From NCBI GenBank assembly GCA_017621885.1, contig JAGASD010000022.1, forward strand, positions 30,513-94,512: a DNA stretch of 64,000 nt, read 5' to 3'. Every line of letters begins with the position of its first letter. The stretch's first letter is position 1. The notes beneath the pieces are model-generated. The model had not been told where the DNA came from, made no database searches, and worked only from the letters and a program-made list of their open reading frames with translations. The stretch comes from Clostridia bacterium. GTDB lineage: Bacteria; Bacillota; Clostridia; Oscillospirales; Acutalibacteraceae. Positions 48,637 through 57,010 of the stretch are shown piece by piece. The position numbers and the translations under genes were made by a program.

Positions 48637-49572
48637 TTGTTTGATTGGGTGACGGACATAGTCGAAGCTATAGGTGGTACTGTTTCCGAAACAGTTGCAT
48701 CAATGGGTGAAGCTATTGCAGAATCAATATTCGGAGCATTTCTCCAATGGATATATGAAATAGTATTCGGTGCAATAGCAGACTTTTTCACATACATCAC
48801 TTCAATGGGTGCTGAATTATTTGATTTGGATTGGGTGAAAGCCGTAATCCTTCTTTTTACAACCTTCGGATGGGCATTGTTTGTTGCCGGAGTTGTAGTA
48901 GCCGTGTTCGATACGGCAATTGAATATCAAAATGGTAGGGCTAACATCAAAAGCACAGCAATAAACATTTTAAAGGGTTTCTTTGCTTGTTCTTTAATTG
49001 GTGTTGTCCCAGTTGAATTATATAAATTATGTATCACTTTACAAAACACTTTTGCACACGATTTAGCTTCGCTCGCAGGTGCAAATGCGGCTCGTGATAT
49101 TGGGCAGTTGTGTTCAGATGTAATGAAAATATACTTTGATATGAAGACTGGTTCATTACATGTAAGTTTGTTTAGCTTACTTGCTCTTATTGCCTTTGCA
49201 TACTGCGTTGTTAAAGTGTTCTTCCAAAACATTAAACGAGGTGGAATATTGCTCATTCAGATGACTGTCGGTGCTTTATATATGTTCTCTGTACCAAGAG
49301 GATATACCGATGGTTTTAATCAATGGATGAAACAGATTGCTGCGTTATGTTTAACTGCATTTATGCAGACAACTTTGCTGTATCTTGGTTTAATGACATT
49401 CAAAACAAGTATGTTATTAGGTCTCGGTATTATGTTAGCAGCTAATGAAGTTCCACGAATTGCACAACAGTTCGGTCTCGATAGTTCAGTAAGAGTTAAT
49501 ATGATGAGTGTATTCCATGCATCAACTACTGCTGTAAATTTGGGTCGAACAATTGTAAAAGCGTTTAAATAA
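48637..49572 (+). CDS. VirB6/TrbL-like conjugation membrane protein
   Basis: A 311-residue polytopic protein with an amphipathic N-terminal part (ETVASMGEAIAESIFGAF) and six or so membrane segments (about 50-68, 75-97, 125-150, 175-200, 208-222, 235-280). This matches the VirB6-like (TrbL, CD1411-type) channel component of Gram-positive conjugation systems. The start is taken as TTG at 48637 because AGGAGG (48623-48628) lies eight bases upstream. Confidence 0.82.
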   Translation: MFDWVTDIVEAIGGTVSETVASMGEAIAESIFGAFLQWIYEIVFGAIADFFTYITSMGAELFDLDWVKAVILLFTTFGWALFVAGVVVAVFDTAIEYQNGRANIKSTAINILKGFFACSLIGVVPVELYKLCITLQNTFAHDLASLAGANAARDIGQLCSDVMKIYFDMKTGSLHVSLFSLLALIAFAYCVVKVFFQNIKRGGILLIQMTVGALYMFSVPRGYTDGFNQWMKQIAALCLTAFMQTTLLYLGLMTFKTSMLLGLGIMLAANEVPRIAQQFGLDSSVRVNMMSVFHASTTAVNLGRTIVKAFK

Positions 49573-49586
49573 TTTGGAGGTGTAAA

Positions 49587-49847
49587 ATGAAAACATATAT
49601 TTATCCACAGAACTTAAAAGCTACGGCGAATATATGGCTTTGGGGATTGAAAGAATTCTGCATTTTAGGTATCGCAGGTCTCATATCTATAGTTTTCTTG
49701 GTGCGATTTACATTCGTAATTCCATTTGCCTTAACATTATGCTATGGCTTTCTTACAATAAGAATTGACGATATAACAATTCTTGATTTTATAAAATACG
49801 CAGGTAGGTATCTTTTATCTACACAGCAATACTTTGAATGGAGGTAA
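49587..49847 (+). CDS. VirB3/PrgI-like conjugation protein
   Basis: An 86-residue protein with two adjacent hydrophobic segments (FCILGIAGLISIVFLVRF and TFVIPFALTLCYGFLTI) and an amphipathic end (FDIKYAGRY-like). It occupies the usual place directly before the VirB4-like genes. RBS GGAGGTG. Confidence 0.8.
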   Translation: MKTYIYPQNLKATANIWLWGLKEFCILGIAGLISIVFLVRFTFVIPFALTLCYGFLTIRIDDITILDFIKYAGRYLLSTQQYFEWR

Positions 49848-49853
49848 CAGCCG

Positions 49854-50471
49854 ATGAAATTAAAAAGAAAAGATGTATCGGTTCAGGAACTTTTGGGAAT
49901 AAAGAGTTTTACAAAGTATGGGCTTTCCACTAAAAATGGAGAGCTTTTATTTTTTAACATTACTCCCACAAATATATCAGTTCTTTCAAAAGCAAGTATT
50001 GAAACAAAGATATATCACTTAATGATGGTTTTATCGTCAGTTCCCGATATTGAAATTGTGTGTGCCGATGCAAGTGAATGCTTTGATGAGAACAAAATAT
50101 ATCTGCAAGAAAGAAAAATTGCAGAGGAATCAAATAAGGTCAGAAGAATTATTGAAAAGGACATTATGTTCCTTGATAAAATCCAAACTGAAATGGCAAC
50201 AGCTCGTCAGTTTATGTTAATCGGCAGATGTAAAAATGCGAAACCCGAACAGGTGTTTACTGTGCTTAATAACATAGAAAAAGTAATTTCTGAACAGGGA
50301 TTCGAGGTTCAGAGAATGGACAAGGATGATATAAAAAGATTTATTGCCCTTTACTTTGATTCATCATTTAACGGTGAAAGGCTTCCCGATGTTGATGGTC
50401 AGCAACATTTCGATTTAAGTGACGGTTTTTCAGGTTTTGACAGAGAGGAGTTTTTTAATGAAAAGAAATAA
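49854..50471 (+). CDS. VirB4-associated N-domain-like conjugation protein
   Basis: A 205-residue protein beginning MKLKRKDVSVQELLGIKSFT. The stretch YGLSTKNGELLFFNITPTNI resembles the N-terminal domain of VirB4/TrsE proteins, here on a separate gene that overlaps the ATPase gene by 14 bases. It probably docks the ATPase to the membrane channel. Known clostridial elements show the same split. Confidence 0.7.
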   Translation: MKLKRKDVSVQELLGIKSFTKYGLSTKNGELLFFNITPTNISVLSKASIETKIYHLMMVLSSVPDIEIVCADASECFDENKIYLQERKIAEESNKVRRIIEKDIMFLDKIQTEMATARQFMLIGRCKNAKPEQVFTVLNNIEKVISEQGFEVQRMDKDDIKRFIALYFDSSFNGERLPDVDGQQHFDLSDGFSGFDREEFFNEKK

Positions 50472-52293
50472 GAAAGAAGTAATATTAACAGAGGAACAAA
50501 AAGAAGAAATTCGCACCAAAGATTTCTTTGACTGTGTCTGCCCAAGTACAATAAAGTTTCTTTCCGACCACTATATTGTTGGTGACAGTTTTCGTTGTGT
50601 ATGGGCGATAAGAGAATATCCTCCAACAACAGAAGAACAGGCTATTCTCGCTCAACTTGCAGATAGAAACGGTGTAACTCTTCGCATATATCATAGATTG
50701 GTTGATCATGCAGAACAGAGGAAAATTATCCAAAATGCAACAAGAAGAAACACTCTCAAAAGCACAGGTAATGATGTTAATGAAACTGTTGAAGCTGAAG
50801 GTAACTTACAGGATGTGGTTGACCTTCTCGCAAATATGAGAAAAAACAAGGAAGTCCTCCTTCATTGTGCCGTGTATATTGAACTTAAAGCAAAAAGCTA
50901 TGAAGCACTCAAAGAACTTCAGAGTGACATATCAATGGAACTTACCCGTTCAAAAATTATCGTTGACCGTCTTACATTAAGGCAGAAAGAAGGTTTCTTG
51001 TCGGTAATGCCTATGGGTTCAAATATATTCGGTACACAGTTTGAAAGAGTATTACCGGTATCAAGTGTAGCCAATCTCTATCCTTTCAACTTCTCAGGTA
51101 AAACCGATCCTCACGGAATATATATCGGACGAGATAAATATGGTACAAATATCCTTGTTGATTTCGACCACAGAGCGGAAGACAAAACCAATGCCAATGC
51201 TCTTATTCTCGGTAACTCAGGTCAGGGTAAAAGTTTCCTTATGAAACTTATGCTTACCAATATTCGTGAATCAGGAAAAAGAATTGTATGTCTTGACCCC
51301 GAATCTGAATATGAGGAATTGACCGAAAAACTTGGTGGTTGCTATATTGACCTTATGTCCGGTGAATACATCATAAACATACTTGAACCGAAGGAATGGT
51401 CTGATAACGAAAACGATTATAGCAAGGAAGATCCCGAAGCGTTCAGACGAGTAACCAGACTCAGTCAACACATTGCTTTCTTGAAAGACTTTTTCAGAAG
51501 CTATAAGGATTTCACAGATGCACAGATTGATACTCTTGAAATTCTCCTCGGAAAACTTTACGGTAACTTTGGCATTACCGATACAACTGATTTCTCAAGA
51601 CTCAAGGCAACCGACTACCCCATTATGACTGACTTGTATAATCTCTGTGATGCTGAATTCAAGGCATATAACAACGGAGAAAAAAATCTTTATACAGAAG
51701 AAATACTTCAGGAAATCTGTCTTGGTATCAACTCAATGTGCGTAGGCGCAGAATCAAAATATTTTAACGGTTACACTAACATTACTGATGATGCTTTCCT
51801 GTGCTTCGGTGTTAAAGGGTTGCTTGATACCAATAAGCGATTGAAGGATGCTATGTTGTTTAACATCCTCTCATACATGAGCAATCAGCTTTTAGGTGTA
51901 GGTAATACAGTTGCATCAATTGATGAGCTTTACCTTTTCTTGACCAATATGACTGCTATTGAATATATCCGAAATGCAATGAAACGAGTTCGTAAAAAGG
52001 ACTCTGCAATTATCATTGCGAGTCAGAATATTGAGGATTTCTTAATTCCTACAATCCGCGAATTCACAAAACCGATGTTCAGTATTCCTACACATCAGTT
52101 CTTATTTAATCCCGGTAGTATCAATCCCAAAGAATATATGGAAGCTCTCCAAATAGAGCCGAGTGAATTTGAATTGATTAAGTATCCCGAACGTGGTACT
52201 TGCTTGTATAGATGCGGTAACGAAAGATACCTTCTCCAAGTTATTGCACCCGAATACAAGACAAAACTCTTCGGTAAATCAGGTGGTCGATAA
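50458..52293 (+). CDS. VirB4-like conjugation ATPase
   Basis: A 611-residue AAA-type ATPase that powers the type IV secretion channel. Walker A LGNSGQGKSF (about 258-267), KRIVCLDPESEYE, Walker B VASIDELYLFL and the C-terminal IIIASQNIEDFL are all typical of VirB4/TraE/TrsE. Start at 50458 after AGAGGAG; an earlier in-frame ATG (50419) lies within the preceding gene. It is the most conserved marker of the mating apparatus. Confidence 0.92.
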   Translation: MKRNKKEVILTEEQKEEIRTKDFFDCVCPSTIKFLSDHYIVGDSFRCVWAIREYPPTTEEQAILAQLADRNGVTLRIYHRLVDHAEQRKIIQNATRRNTLKSTGNDVNETVEAEGNLQDVVDLLANMRKNKEVLLHCAVYIELKAKSYEALKELQSDISMELTRSKIIVDRLTLRQKEGFLSVMPMGSNIFGTQFERVLPVSSVANLYPFNFSGKTDPHGIYIGRDKYGTNILVDFDHRAEDKTNANALILGNSGQGKSFLMKLMLTNIRESGKRIVCLDPESEYEELTEKLGGCYIDLMSGEYIINILEPKEWSDNENDYSKEDPEAFRRVTRLSQHIAFLKDFFRSYKDFTDAQIDTLEILLGKLYGNFGITDTTDFSRLKATDYPIMTDLYNLCDAEFKAYNNGEKNLYTEEILQEICLGINSMCVGAESKYFNGYTNITDDAFLCFGVKGLLDTNKRLKDAMLFNILSYMSNQLLGVGNTVASIDELYLFLTNMTAIEYIRNAMKRVRKKDSAIIIASQNIEDFLIPTIREFTKPMFSIPTHQFLFNPGSINPKEYMEALQIEPSEFELIKYPERGTCLYRCGNERYLLQVIAPEYKTKLFGKSGGR

Positions 52294-52328
52294 TAATTGC
52301 CTTGTACGATTCAATGACGAAAAACACC

Positions 52329-52357
52329 TTGCAATTATACTACTATTGTGGTATTAT
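52329..52357 (+). promoter_or_regulatory. Promoter of the toxin-antitoxin-like pair
   Basis: TTGCAA, 17 bases, TATTAT, with TGTGG before the -10 box. It resembles the DUF3800 promoter at 58481 in 22 of 29 positions, including the spacer. Confidence 0.7.
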
Positions 52358-52419
52358 ATTCGTGGAAAAAAGTTTAAATACACACATAACTCATATACTT
52401 TATATTGAGGTGTATTTAG

Positions 52420-52662
52420 ATGTGCGAGTATAAAGATGAACAAATAAGTGTACAGGAGGTAGATATCATGAAAGCTGCTGTAAAACTTTTAGAAGATGAT
52501 ATGACATTTGCAAAAGGGATGCGTGGTTATATTGCAGAACTTAGGAAACAGCAAGAAAGTTCTCCTGCTCAATCCCAAAAAGAAGCTCGAGCTGCTTTAA
52601 GAAGAACGGGAGTTACTACATCAAAAGGTGTTACAAAGAAGAAAATTGTTTCTTGGGAATGA
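52420..52662 (+). CDS. Putative antitoxin of the 52673 gene
   Basis: An 80-residue charged helical protein (MKAAVKLLEDDMTFAKGMRG, then KEARAALRRTGVTTSKGVTK). Two starts are possible: 52420 after GAGGTG, or 52468 after GGAGG. It directly precedes the ADP-ribosyltransferase-like gene (10-base gap) and shares its promoter, the order of a typical antitoxin-toxin pair. No DNA-binding domain is recognised. Antitoxin role is inferred from position and size only. Confidence 0.6.
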   Translation: MCEYKDEQISVQEVDIMKAAVKLLEDDMTFAKGMRGYIAELRKQQESSPAQSQKEARAALRRTGVTTSKGVTKKKIVSWE

Positions 52663-52672
52663 GTAAAAGATC

Positions 52673-53263
52673 ATGTACAAAAAATTACCAAACTTAATTT
52701 TAGGTTTTCATGGATGTAACCGCGAAGTGTATAACAAAGTCATAAACGAAGGTGAACCACTGAAAGCCAGTTTGAATTCATATGATTGGTTAGGAAACGG
52801 CATTTATTTTTGGGAGCAAAATTATCAGCGTGCTTTTGAATGGGCTTTCAATCGTTATGGAAAAGATGCTGCTGTAATCGGTGCGGCGATAGATTTAGGA
52901 AATTGTTTAAATCTCACGGATAGTGCAGGTGCCAGTGTTCTTAGAGAAGGATACGAGCTTTTAAAATTCCGATGTGAAGCATCAAGTGTTGAACTACCTA
53001 AAAACAGAAAATCAGCAAAGACAAAAGATGTCTTGTTGCGAGATTTGGATTGTGCTGTCATTCAACAAATACACGACTACAATACTATTAATAATCTGCC
53101 TAAATTTGATTCTGTACGTGGCATATTTACAGAGGGCGATCCTGTATATGAAGGCTCTGAATTTTTAGAAAAAACTCATGTACAGATATGTATTTGTAAT
53201 CCTAACTGTATAAAGGGTTATTTTACACCCATAAGCCGTAATGATGAATTTGATTTACCATAA
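52673..53263 (+). CDS. DUF3990-like, ADP-ribosyltransferase-fold protein (putative toxin)
   Basis: A 196-residue protein. LGFHGCNREVYNKVINEGEP, then DWLGNGIYFWEQNYQRAFEW recall the DUF3990 and ART (PARP-like) fold: a histidine in the H-G pair, the G-x-G-I-Y-F strand after it, and an ATDLGN-like AIDLGNCLNL. Members are known or suspected toxins that modify protein or nucleic acid. The pair lies as a separately transcribed cassette between the VirB4 and hydrolase genes, which would stabilise the element or block phage. The catalytic acidic residue cannot be placed with certainty. Confidence 0.7.
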   Translation: MYKKLPNLILGFHGCNREVYNKVINEGEPLKASLNSYDWLGNGIYFWEQNYQRAFEWAFNRYGKDAAVIGAAIDLGNCLNLTDSAGASVLREGYELLKFRCEASSVELPKNRKSAKTKDVLLRDLDCAVIQQIHDYNTINNLPKFDSVRGIFTEGDPVYEGSEFLEKTHVQICICNPNCIKGYFTPISRNDEFDLP

Positions 53264-53280
53264 AATTTAATATTCTATTT

Positions 53281-53309
53281 AGAAGGTTCTTTCAAGAACC
53301 TTCTTTTTT
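53281..53309 (+). terminator. Terminator after the toxin-antitoxin-like pair (4)
   Basis: AGAAGGTTCTT and its exact complement with a very short loop, then five T. The hydrolase gene starts 15 bases later. Confidence 0.9.
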
Positions 53310-53324
53310 ATTGAGGTGATTTAA

Positions 53325-54380
53325 ATGAGTACAACTGTTGCCGCCGCTTTGAAAAAAATAGCGGTATCTATACTTACAAACCCGAAAATACTAAAAAAAG
53401 TATTGTGCATTGTTCTCGTTCTTGTTATAGCACTTGCAACTCCACTACTCGCTGTTTATGCAGCTCTTACTGGCAAAGTAGAAATTGATATTGATGGAAT
53501 TGCAGAGAACTATGTGGAGAATTTAGATGATACACAGGTTCGAGAATTACAAAAAATGAACGACACAATGTTGGCTGTTGAATCTGCATTAAACGATGCA
53601 GAACTCGGTGGACATTATCGAGAAGCTCAGGTGCTATATGCACTTGGGCTTTTTGATTTTTCAGACAATGAAAACTTTGCAAGTGACCTGGCAAGTTGCT
53701 TTAAAGATGACTTATCTGATGCAGAATTGGTTGAGCTTGTTAATACAAAATTCGGTAGTCAAATAGATGCCGAAGAATACTCCACCGTAGTTAAAGATAT
53801 TCGCAGTACCTATATTGATTCATCAGGATTTACAAATAACGGATACAAAAATAACATTGACCTTTGTGTCTGGGCTGAAGAAGCAGTTGCTAATGGTTGG
53901 GGTTATGTATACGGAACATACGGAACTGTTCTCACACAAAAAATTCTCGACATAAAGGCCAAACAATATCCCGATGAGGTTGGCGGTAAATATGACTTCA
54001 TCAAAAGCAATTGGCTCGGTGGAAGAACAGCTGACTGTGTAGGTCTCATAAAAGGATACAGTTGGCTTGACGAAGCAACAGGTCAAATCAATTACGGAAC
54101 GAATGGTATGCCCGACATTGGTGCTGACGGAATGTACTCTGCAGCTACAGAGAAAGGCACAATAGATACCATTCCCGAAATACCCGGAGTAGCAGTTTGG
54201 CACAACGGTCACATCGGTATATATATCGGTGATGGTTATGTAATCCAAGCAGCTAACACAAAAAAAGGTGTTATAAAAACACCTTTGTCATATAACAGTT
54301 GGACTCATTGGTTGAAGATTCCATATATCATATACATCGATGAAGAAACAACCAGTGAGTCGACAACAGAAATTATATAG
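53325..54380 (+). CDS. VirB1-like cell-wall hydrolase, NlpC/P60-CHAP type
   Basis: A 351-residue exported enzyme expected to open peptidoglycan for the mating channel. Membrane segment at about 23-47. A helical linker precedes the catalytic domain (about 175-340) with the cysteine in RTADCVGLIKGYSW and the histidine in VAVWHNGHIGIYIGDGYV. The domain order matches the hydrolases of clostridial conjugative elements. RBS TTGAGGTG. Confidence 0.85.
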   Translation: MSTTVAAALKKIAVSILTNPKILKKVLCIVLVLVIALATPLLAVYAALTGKVEIDIDGIAENYVENLDDTQVRELQKMNDTMLAVESALNDAELGGHYREAQVLYALGLFDFSDNENFASDLASCFKDDLSDAELVELVNTKFGSQIDAEEYSTVVKDIRSTYIDSSGFTNNGYKNNIDLCVWAEEAVANGWGYVYGTYGTVLTQKILDIKAKQYPDEVGGKYDFIKSNWLGGRTADCVGLIKGYSWLDEATGQINYGTNGMPDIGADGMYSAATEKGTIDTIPEIPGVAVWHNGHIGIYIGDGYVIQAANTKKGVIKTPLSYNSWTHWLKIPYIIYIDEETTSESTTEII

Positions 54381-54395
54381 AAAGAGGTTGATAAT

Positions 54396-54953
54396 ATGAG
54401 TACACGAAGTTTAATTGCAATGCAAATCGGCGCTGATAAATACAGAACGATTTATTGCCATAGTGATGGCTATCTCTCACATAACGGTGCCTTGCTTATA
54501 GACCACTATGATACGCCCGAAAAAGTAAAAGAACTTATTGATATAGGTGGTATTTCATGCCTTGCTCCGAATCTTAATCCCGATCCTTCGAAACCTCATG
54601 GCTTTGAGTATTCAACAAGGCAAGACGGTGTGGTTGTTGCATACGGTAGAGATCGTGGCGAAAAAGGTATGGAAGCTAAAGAGTATACGTTCAATGAGCT
54701 TGATGATCCCAACTCATGGGCAGATTACATCTATGTTTATACCGAAGAAAATCGTTGGAAATTCTTCAGGCACGGTTATTCACAGGAAGGTTTAAAAGAA
54801 ATTGAACCTGTTCTTAAATTCCAGTATGAGCAGTTTGGTGTTGAAAGACCCGAAGGTTATTATGGCTTCGTTACCCAAGAAATAATCGATGAGCTTGATA
54901 AAGACGGGCGAATTACTTATCTTGACTCATCACCAGATTTGGAGGTGAAATAA
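54396..54953 (+). CDS. Conserved phage/element protein, 185 aa
   Basis: It begins MSTRSLIAMQIGADKYRTIY and contains CHSDGYLSHNGALLIDHYDT, a pattern I have seen in many phage and conjugative-element proteins of unknown function. Globular and acidic, without membrane segments; WADYIYVYTEENRWKFF lies near the middle. RBS AAAGAGGTTG. It is co-transcribed with neighbours. Confidence 0.7.
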   Translation: MSTRSLIAMQIGADKYRTIYCHSDGYLSHNGALLIDHYDTPEKVKELIDIGGISCLAPNLNPDPSKPHGFEYSTRQDGVVVAYGRDRGEKGMEAKEYTFNELDDPNSWADYIYVYTEENRWKFFRHGYSQEGLKEIEPVLKFQYEQFGVERPEGYYGFVTQEIIDELDKDGRITYLDSSPDLEVK

Positions 54954-54954
54954 T

Positions 54955-56022
54955 ATGTTTTTTCAAACTTCATTAGATAGAAATGAGCAACAGGCCACAA
55001 CTCAGTATTGTTCTATCGTGAAAGTTGTTGAGTTATCTGAAAATGATTTTAATCTTTTGAAAAACAATACTATGAAGAATTTTGACTTCATTGCTGAATA
55101 TGCAAATCTTATGCACAAGGACGAAACAGGGACGAACAGATGTGTCCTCTATCTTCGTGAGAATTATGATGAAGGTATTATTGTAAATTCAGAAGGAACT
55201 GAGTTTGCTAAAAGCTTTGCTTATCTTCCGCAAGCAAGAACTTTATACCTTGCTGACGAGTCTTTTACTTTGCAACAGTTCATGAAGTCGATGTTACATA
55301 TCAGAAATGATATCGTTGATAAAGCGGTAAAAGATCAGGATGAGGGTGTATTTAAAATTGATTTGGATGAGATACATAAGTTCTATAAACCCGAAATCTT
55401 TTCTCCTACACTTCTTTATGAAATGCTTCGTGACAGGATTGAATTTGATACAGTAGAATTTGATGACGAAGAATTCGGTATGCGACTTTCTTCTGAATAT
55501 GCTATGTTTGAAGATGAATCTGTATACAGGGAATTGGAAAAAGAGGAAATCGACATAATGGTTGCAAAGCATATACTATGGCTTTATGACGAACCCGGTG
55601 GAGTACAGGCAAACTTTTCAGGTTGTCTTGTTTCTAACTACGACTTTTCTGATAGGTCGTTAAACAGTTCTATTTTGAACAACGCAAAGTTCGTCAATTG
55701 CAATTTCACTAATGCTGAGTTGTGCTTCTCAATTGCTGACCACACTAAATTCGTCGATTGTAGTATGATTCGAATTACCGGTGAGGAAATGTCTTGCAGA
55801 AGAACAAAGTTTAAAGGTTGCAATCTCTTTATGGCAATGCTTACACATTCGAATTTTTCTGATGCTTTGTTTTCAAGAACTTCAGTTAGCAATGCTAATT
55901 TCACTAATTGTTGCATTGATAATACCGAGTGGATACATACCGATGAAAATGAGGCTAACCTGCGTAACATTAGTATGGATGAACAGGCTTGGTCAGATGA
56001 AGATATGAATATGACAATGTGA
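54955..56022 (+). CDS. DUF6329-like protein with pentapeptide repeats
   Basis: A 355-residue protein. The N-terminal 120 residues resemble DUF6329 (FFQTSLDRNEQQATTQYCSI, then RTLYLADESFTLQQFMKSM). Residues about 220-330 hold pentapeptide repeats of the A(N/D)F type (ANFSG, NAKFV, NCNFTNAELC, HSNFSDALFS, NANFTN) that fold into a right-handed beta-helix. Such helices can mimic DNA; the family is widespread on clostridial elements. The start is one base from the preceding stop. Confidence 0.75.
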   Translation: MFFQTSLDRNEQQATTQYCSIVKVVELSENDFNLLKNNTMKNFDFIAEYANLMHKDETGTNRCVLYLRENYDEGIIVNSEGTEFAKSFAYLPQARTLYLADESFTLQQFMKSMLHIRNDIVDKAVKDQDEGVFKIDLDEIHKFYKPEIFSPTLLYEMLRDRIEFDTVEFDDEEFGMRLSSEYAMFEDESVYRELEKEEIDIMVAKHILWLYDEPGGVQANFSGCLVSNYDFSDRSLNSSILNNAKFVNCNFTNAELCFSIADHTKFVDCSMIRITGEEMSCRRTKFKGCNLFMAMLTHSNFSDALFSRTSVSNANFTNCCIDNTEWIHTDENEANLRNISMDEQAWSDEDMNMTM

Positions 56023-56032
56023 GGTGTTGCAC

Positions 56033-56239
56033 ATGAAAAAGGTTTCAATAAGCATTGAATATGATGAAACTAAAATGAAGGCTTTAAAATACTTCCTCGA
56101 ACAAAAAGGTAATAAAAGTGTTTCAGAAAAATTGGTTGAAACATTAGATTCATTATATAAAAAGAATGTACCGTTAAATGTCAGAGATTACATTGAATCA
56201 AGTTCAGATAATTCTAATTCAAACACGGGTAATAAATGA
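56033..56239 (+). CDS. DUF6103-like small protein
   Basis: A 68-residue helical protein (MKKVSISIEYDETKMKALKY, then VSEKLVETLDSLYKKNVPLN). Size and sequence fit DUF6103, a short family beside relaxase genes. The start at 56033 follows GAGGTG. Its position just before the oriT-like region suggests a relaxosome accessory role. Confidence 0.7.
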   Translation: MKKVSISIEYDETKMKALKYFLEQKGNKSVSEKLVETLDSLYKKNVPLNVRDYIESSSDNSNSNTGNK

Positions 56240-56594
56240 CACTTAAATGCTGTTTGTTGCAGTTTGTTTGCCCTAAATTGACGAGTTGTACGAAAAATGG
56301 TTAAAGTACCCGAACACACAATAAAAAGCCGATAAAAACGGACGTTCGGGCTCTTGTGTAAAACGAATTATTTCGTCCGATTTTTATTGCAGGAATAAGC
56401 ACAGGGGTTGCAAAAGCATCCCTGTGCGATTACAGCAGACGGCGATGCCGACTGCATAAAGGGTTTCAAGGCTTTCAAAAAGTGGACTCCTATATTTTAC
56501 GATTTTCCTCCAATTATGAGAATTAGCCGATAAATCACATCGTTTAAAGGATTTCATAAAGACTCCTATAAATTTCAAGAAGGAGGTGATGCTT
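56240..56594. other. Probable origin of transfer (oriT) and relaxosome region
   Basis: A 355-base stretch without a gene directly before the relaxosome genes. It holds three inverted repeats: CCCGAAC/GTTCGGG (56309-56315 with 56344-56350, inner CCG/CGG), GCACAGGGG/TCCCTGTGC (56399-56407 with 56419-56427, inner TGC/GCA), and GCAGACGGC/GCCGACTGC (56435-56455). Such stems beside a nick site are characteristic of MobP-type oriTs. The nick position cannot be read. Confidence 0.6.
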
Positions 56595-57005
56595 ATGGCA
56601 GTTGATCCAAACAAAAAGAAATTTCATTTGTGGGCATATCCCGATGTACTAAATAAAGTAAAAGAAATGTATCAAGATGATGGTTGCAAGAGCCAATCAG
56701 AGTTTATTGAGAAAGCAATAAGATTTTATTGCGGATATCTTTCGACACAAAATACTGATGAATATCTACCAGAGCTAATAGATAATTCAATCAAAAGCAG
56801 AATGCAAAATTTGGAAGATAAAATGTGTAATCAATTCTTTAAAAACACTGTAGAGTTATCAATGTTACTCCATGTCTTTTCTGCTTTGAATAACATATCA
56901 GAAGCTCAATTAGATGACCTTCGTGCTACTTGTGTCAAAGAGGTGCGCTCTCTAAATGGTTCAATTTCTTTTAAAAATGCATTAAGATATCAAAGACATA
57001 GGTAA
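56595..57005 (+). CDS. Relaxosome accessory protein (ribbon-helix-helix-like)
   Basis: A 136-residue protein. FHLWAYPDVLNKVKEMYQDD followed by SQSEFIEKAIRFYCGYLS fits a MobC/ribbon-helix-helix-type DNA-binding domain used to load the relaxase at oriT. The C-terminal part is helical. The start at 56595 follows GGAGGTGATG. The relaxase gene follows after 5 bases. Confidence 0.75.
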   Translation: MAVDPNKKKFHLWAYPDVLNKVKEMYQDDGCKSQSEFIEKAIRFYCGYLSTQNTDEYLPELIDNSIKSRMQNLEDKMCNQFFKNTVELSMLLHVFSALNNISEAQLDDLRATCVKEVRSLNGSISFKNALRYQRHR

Positions 57006-57010
57006 AGTAT

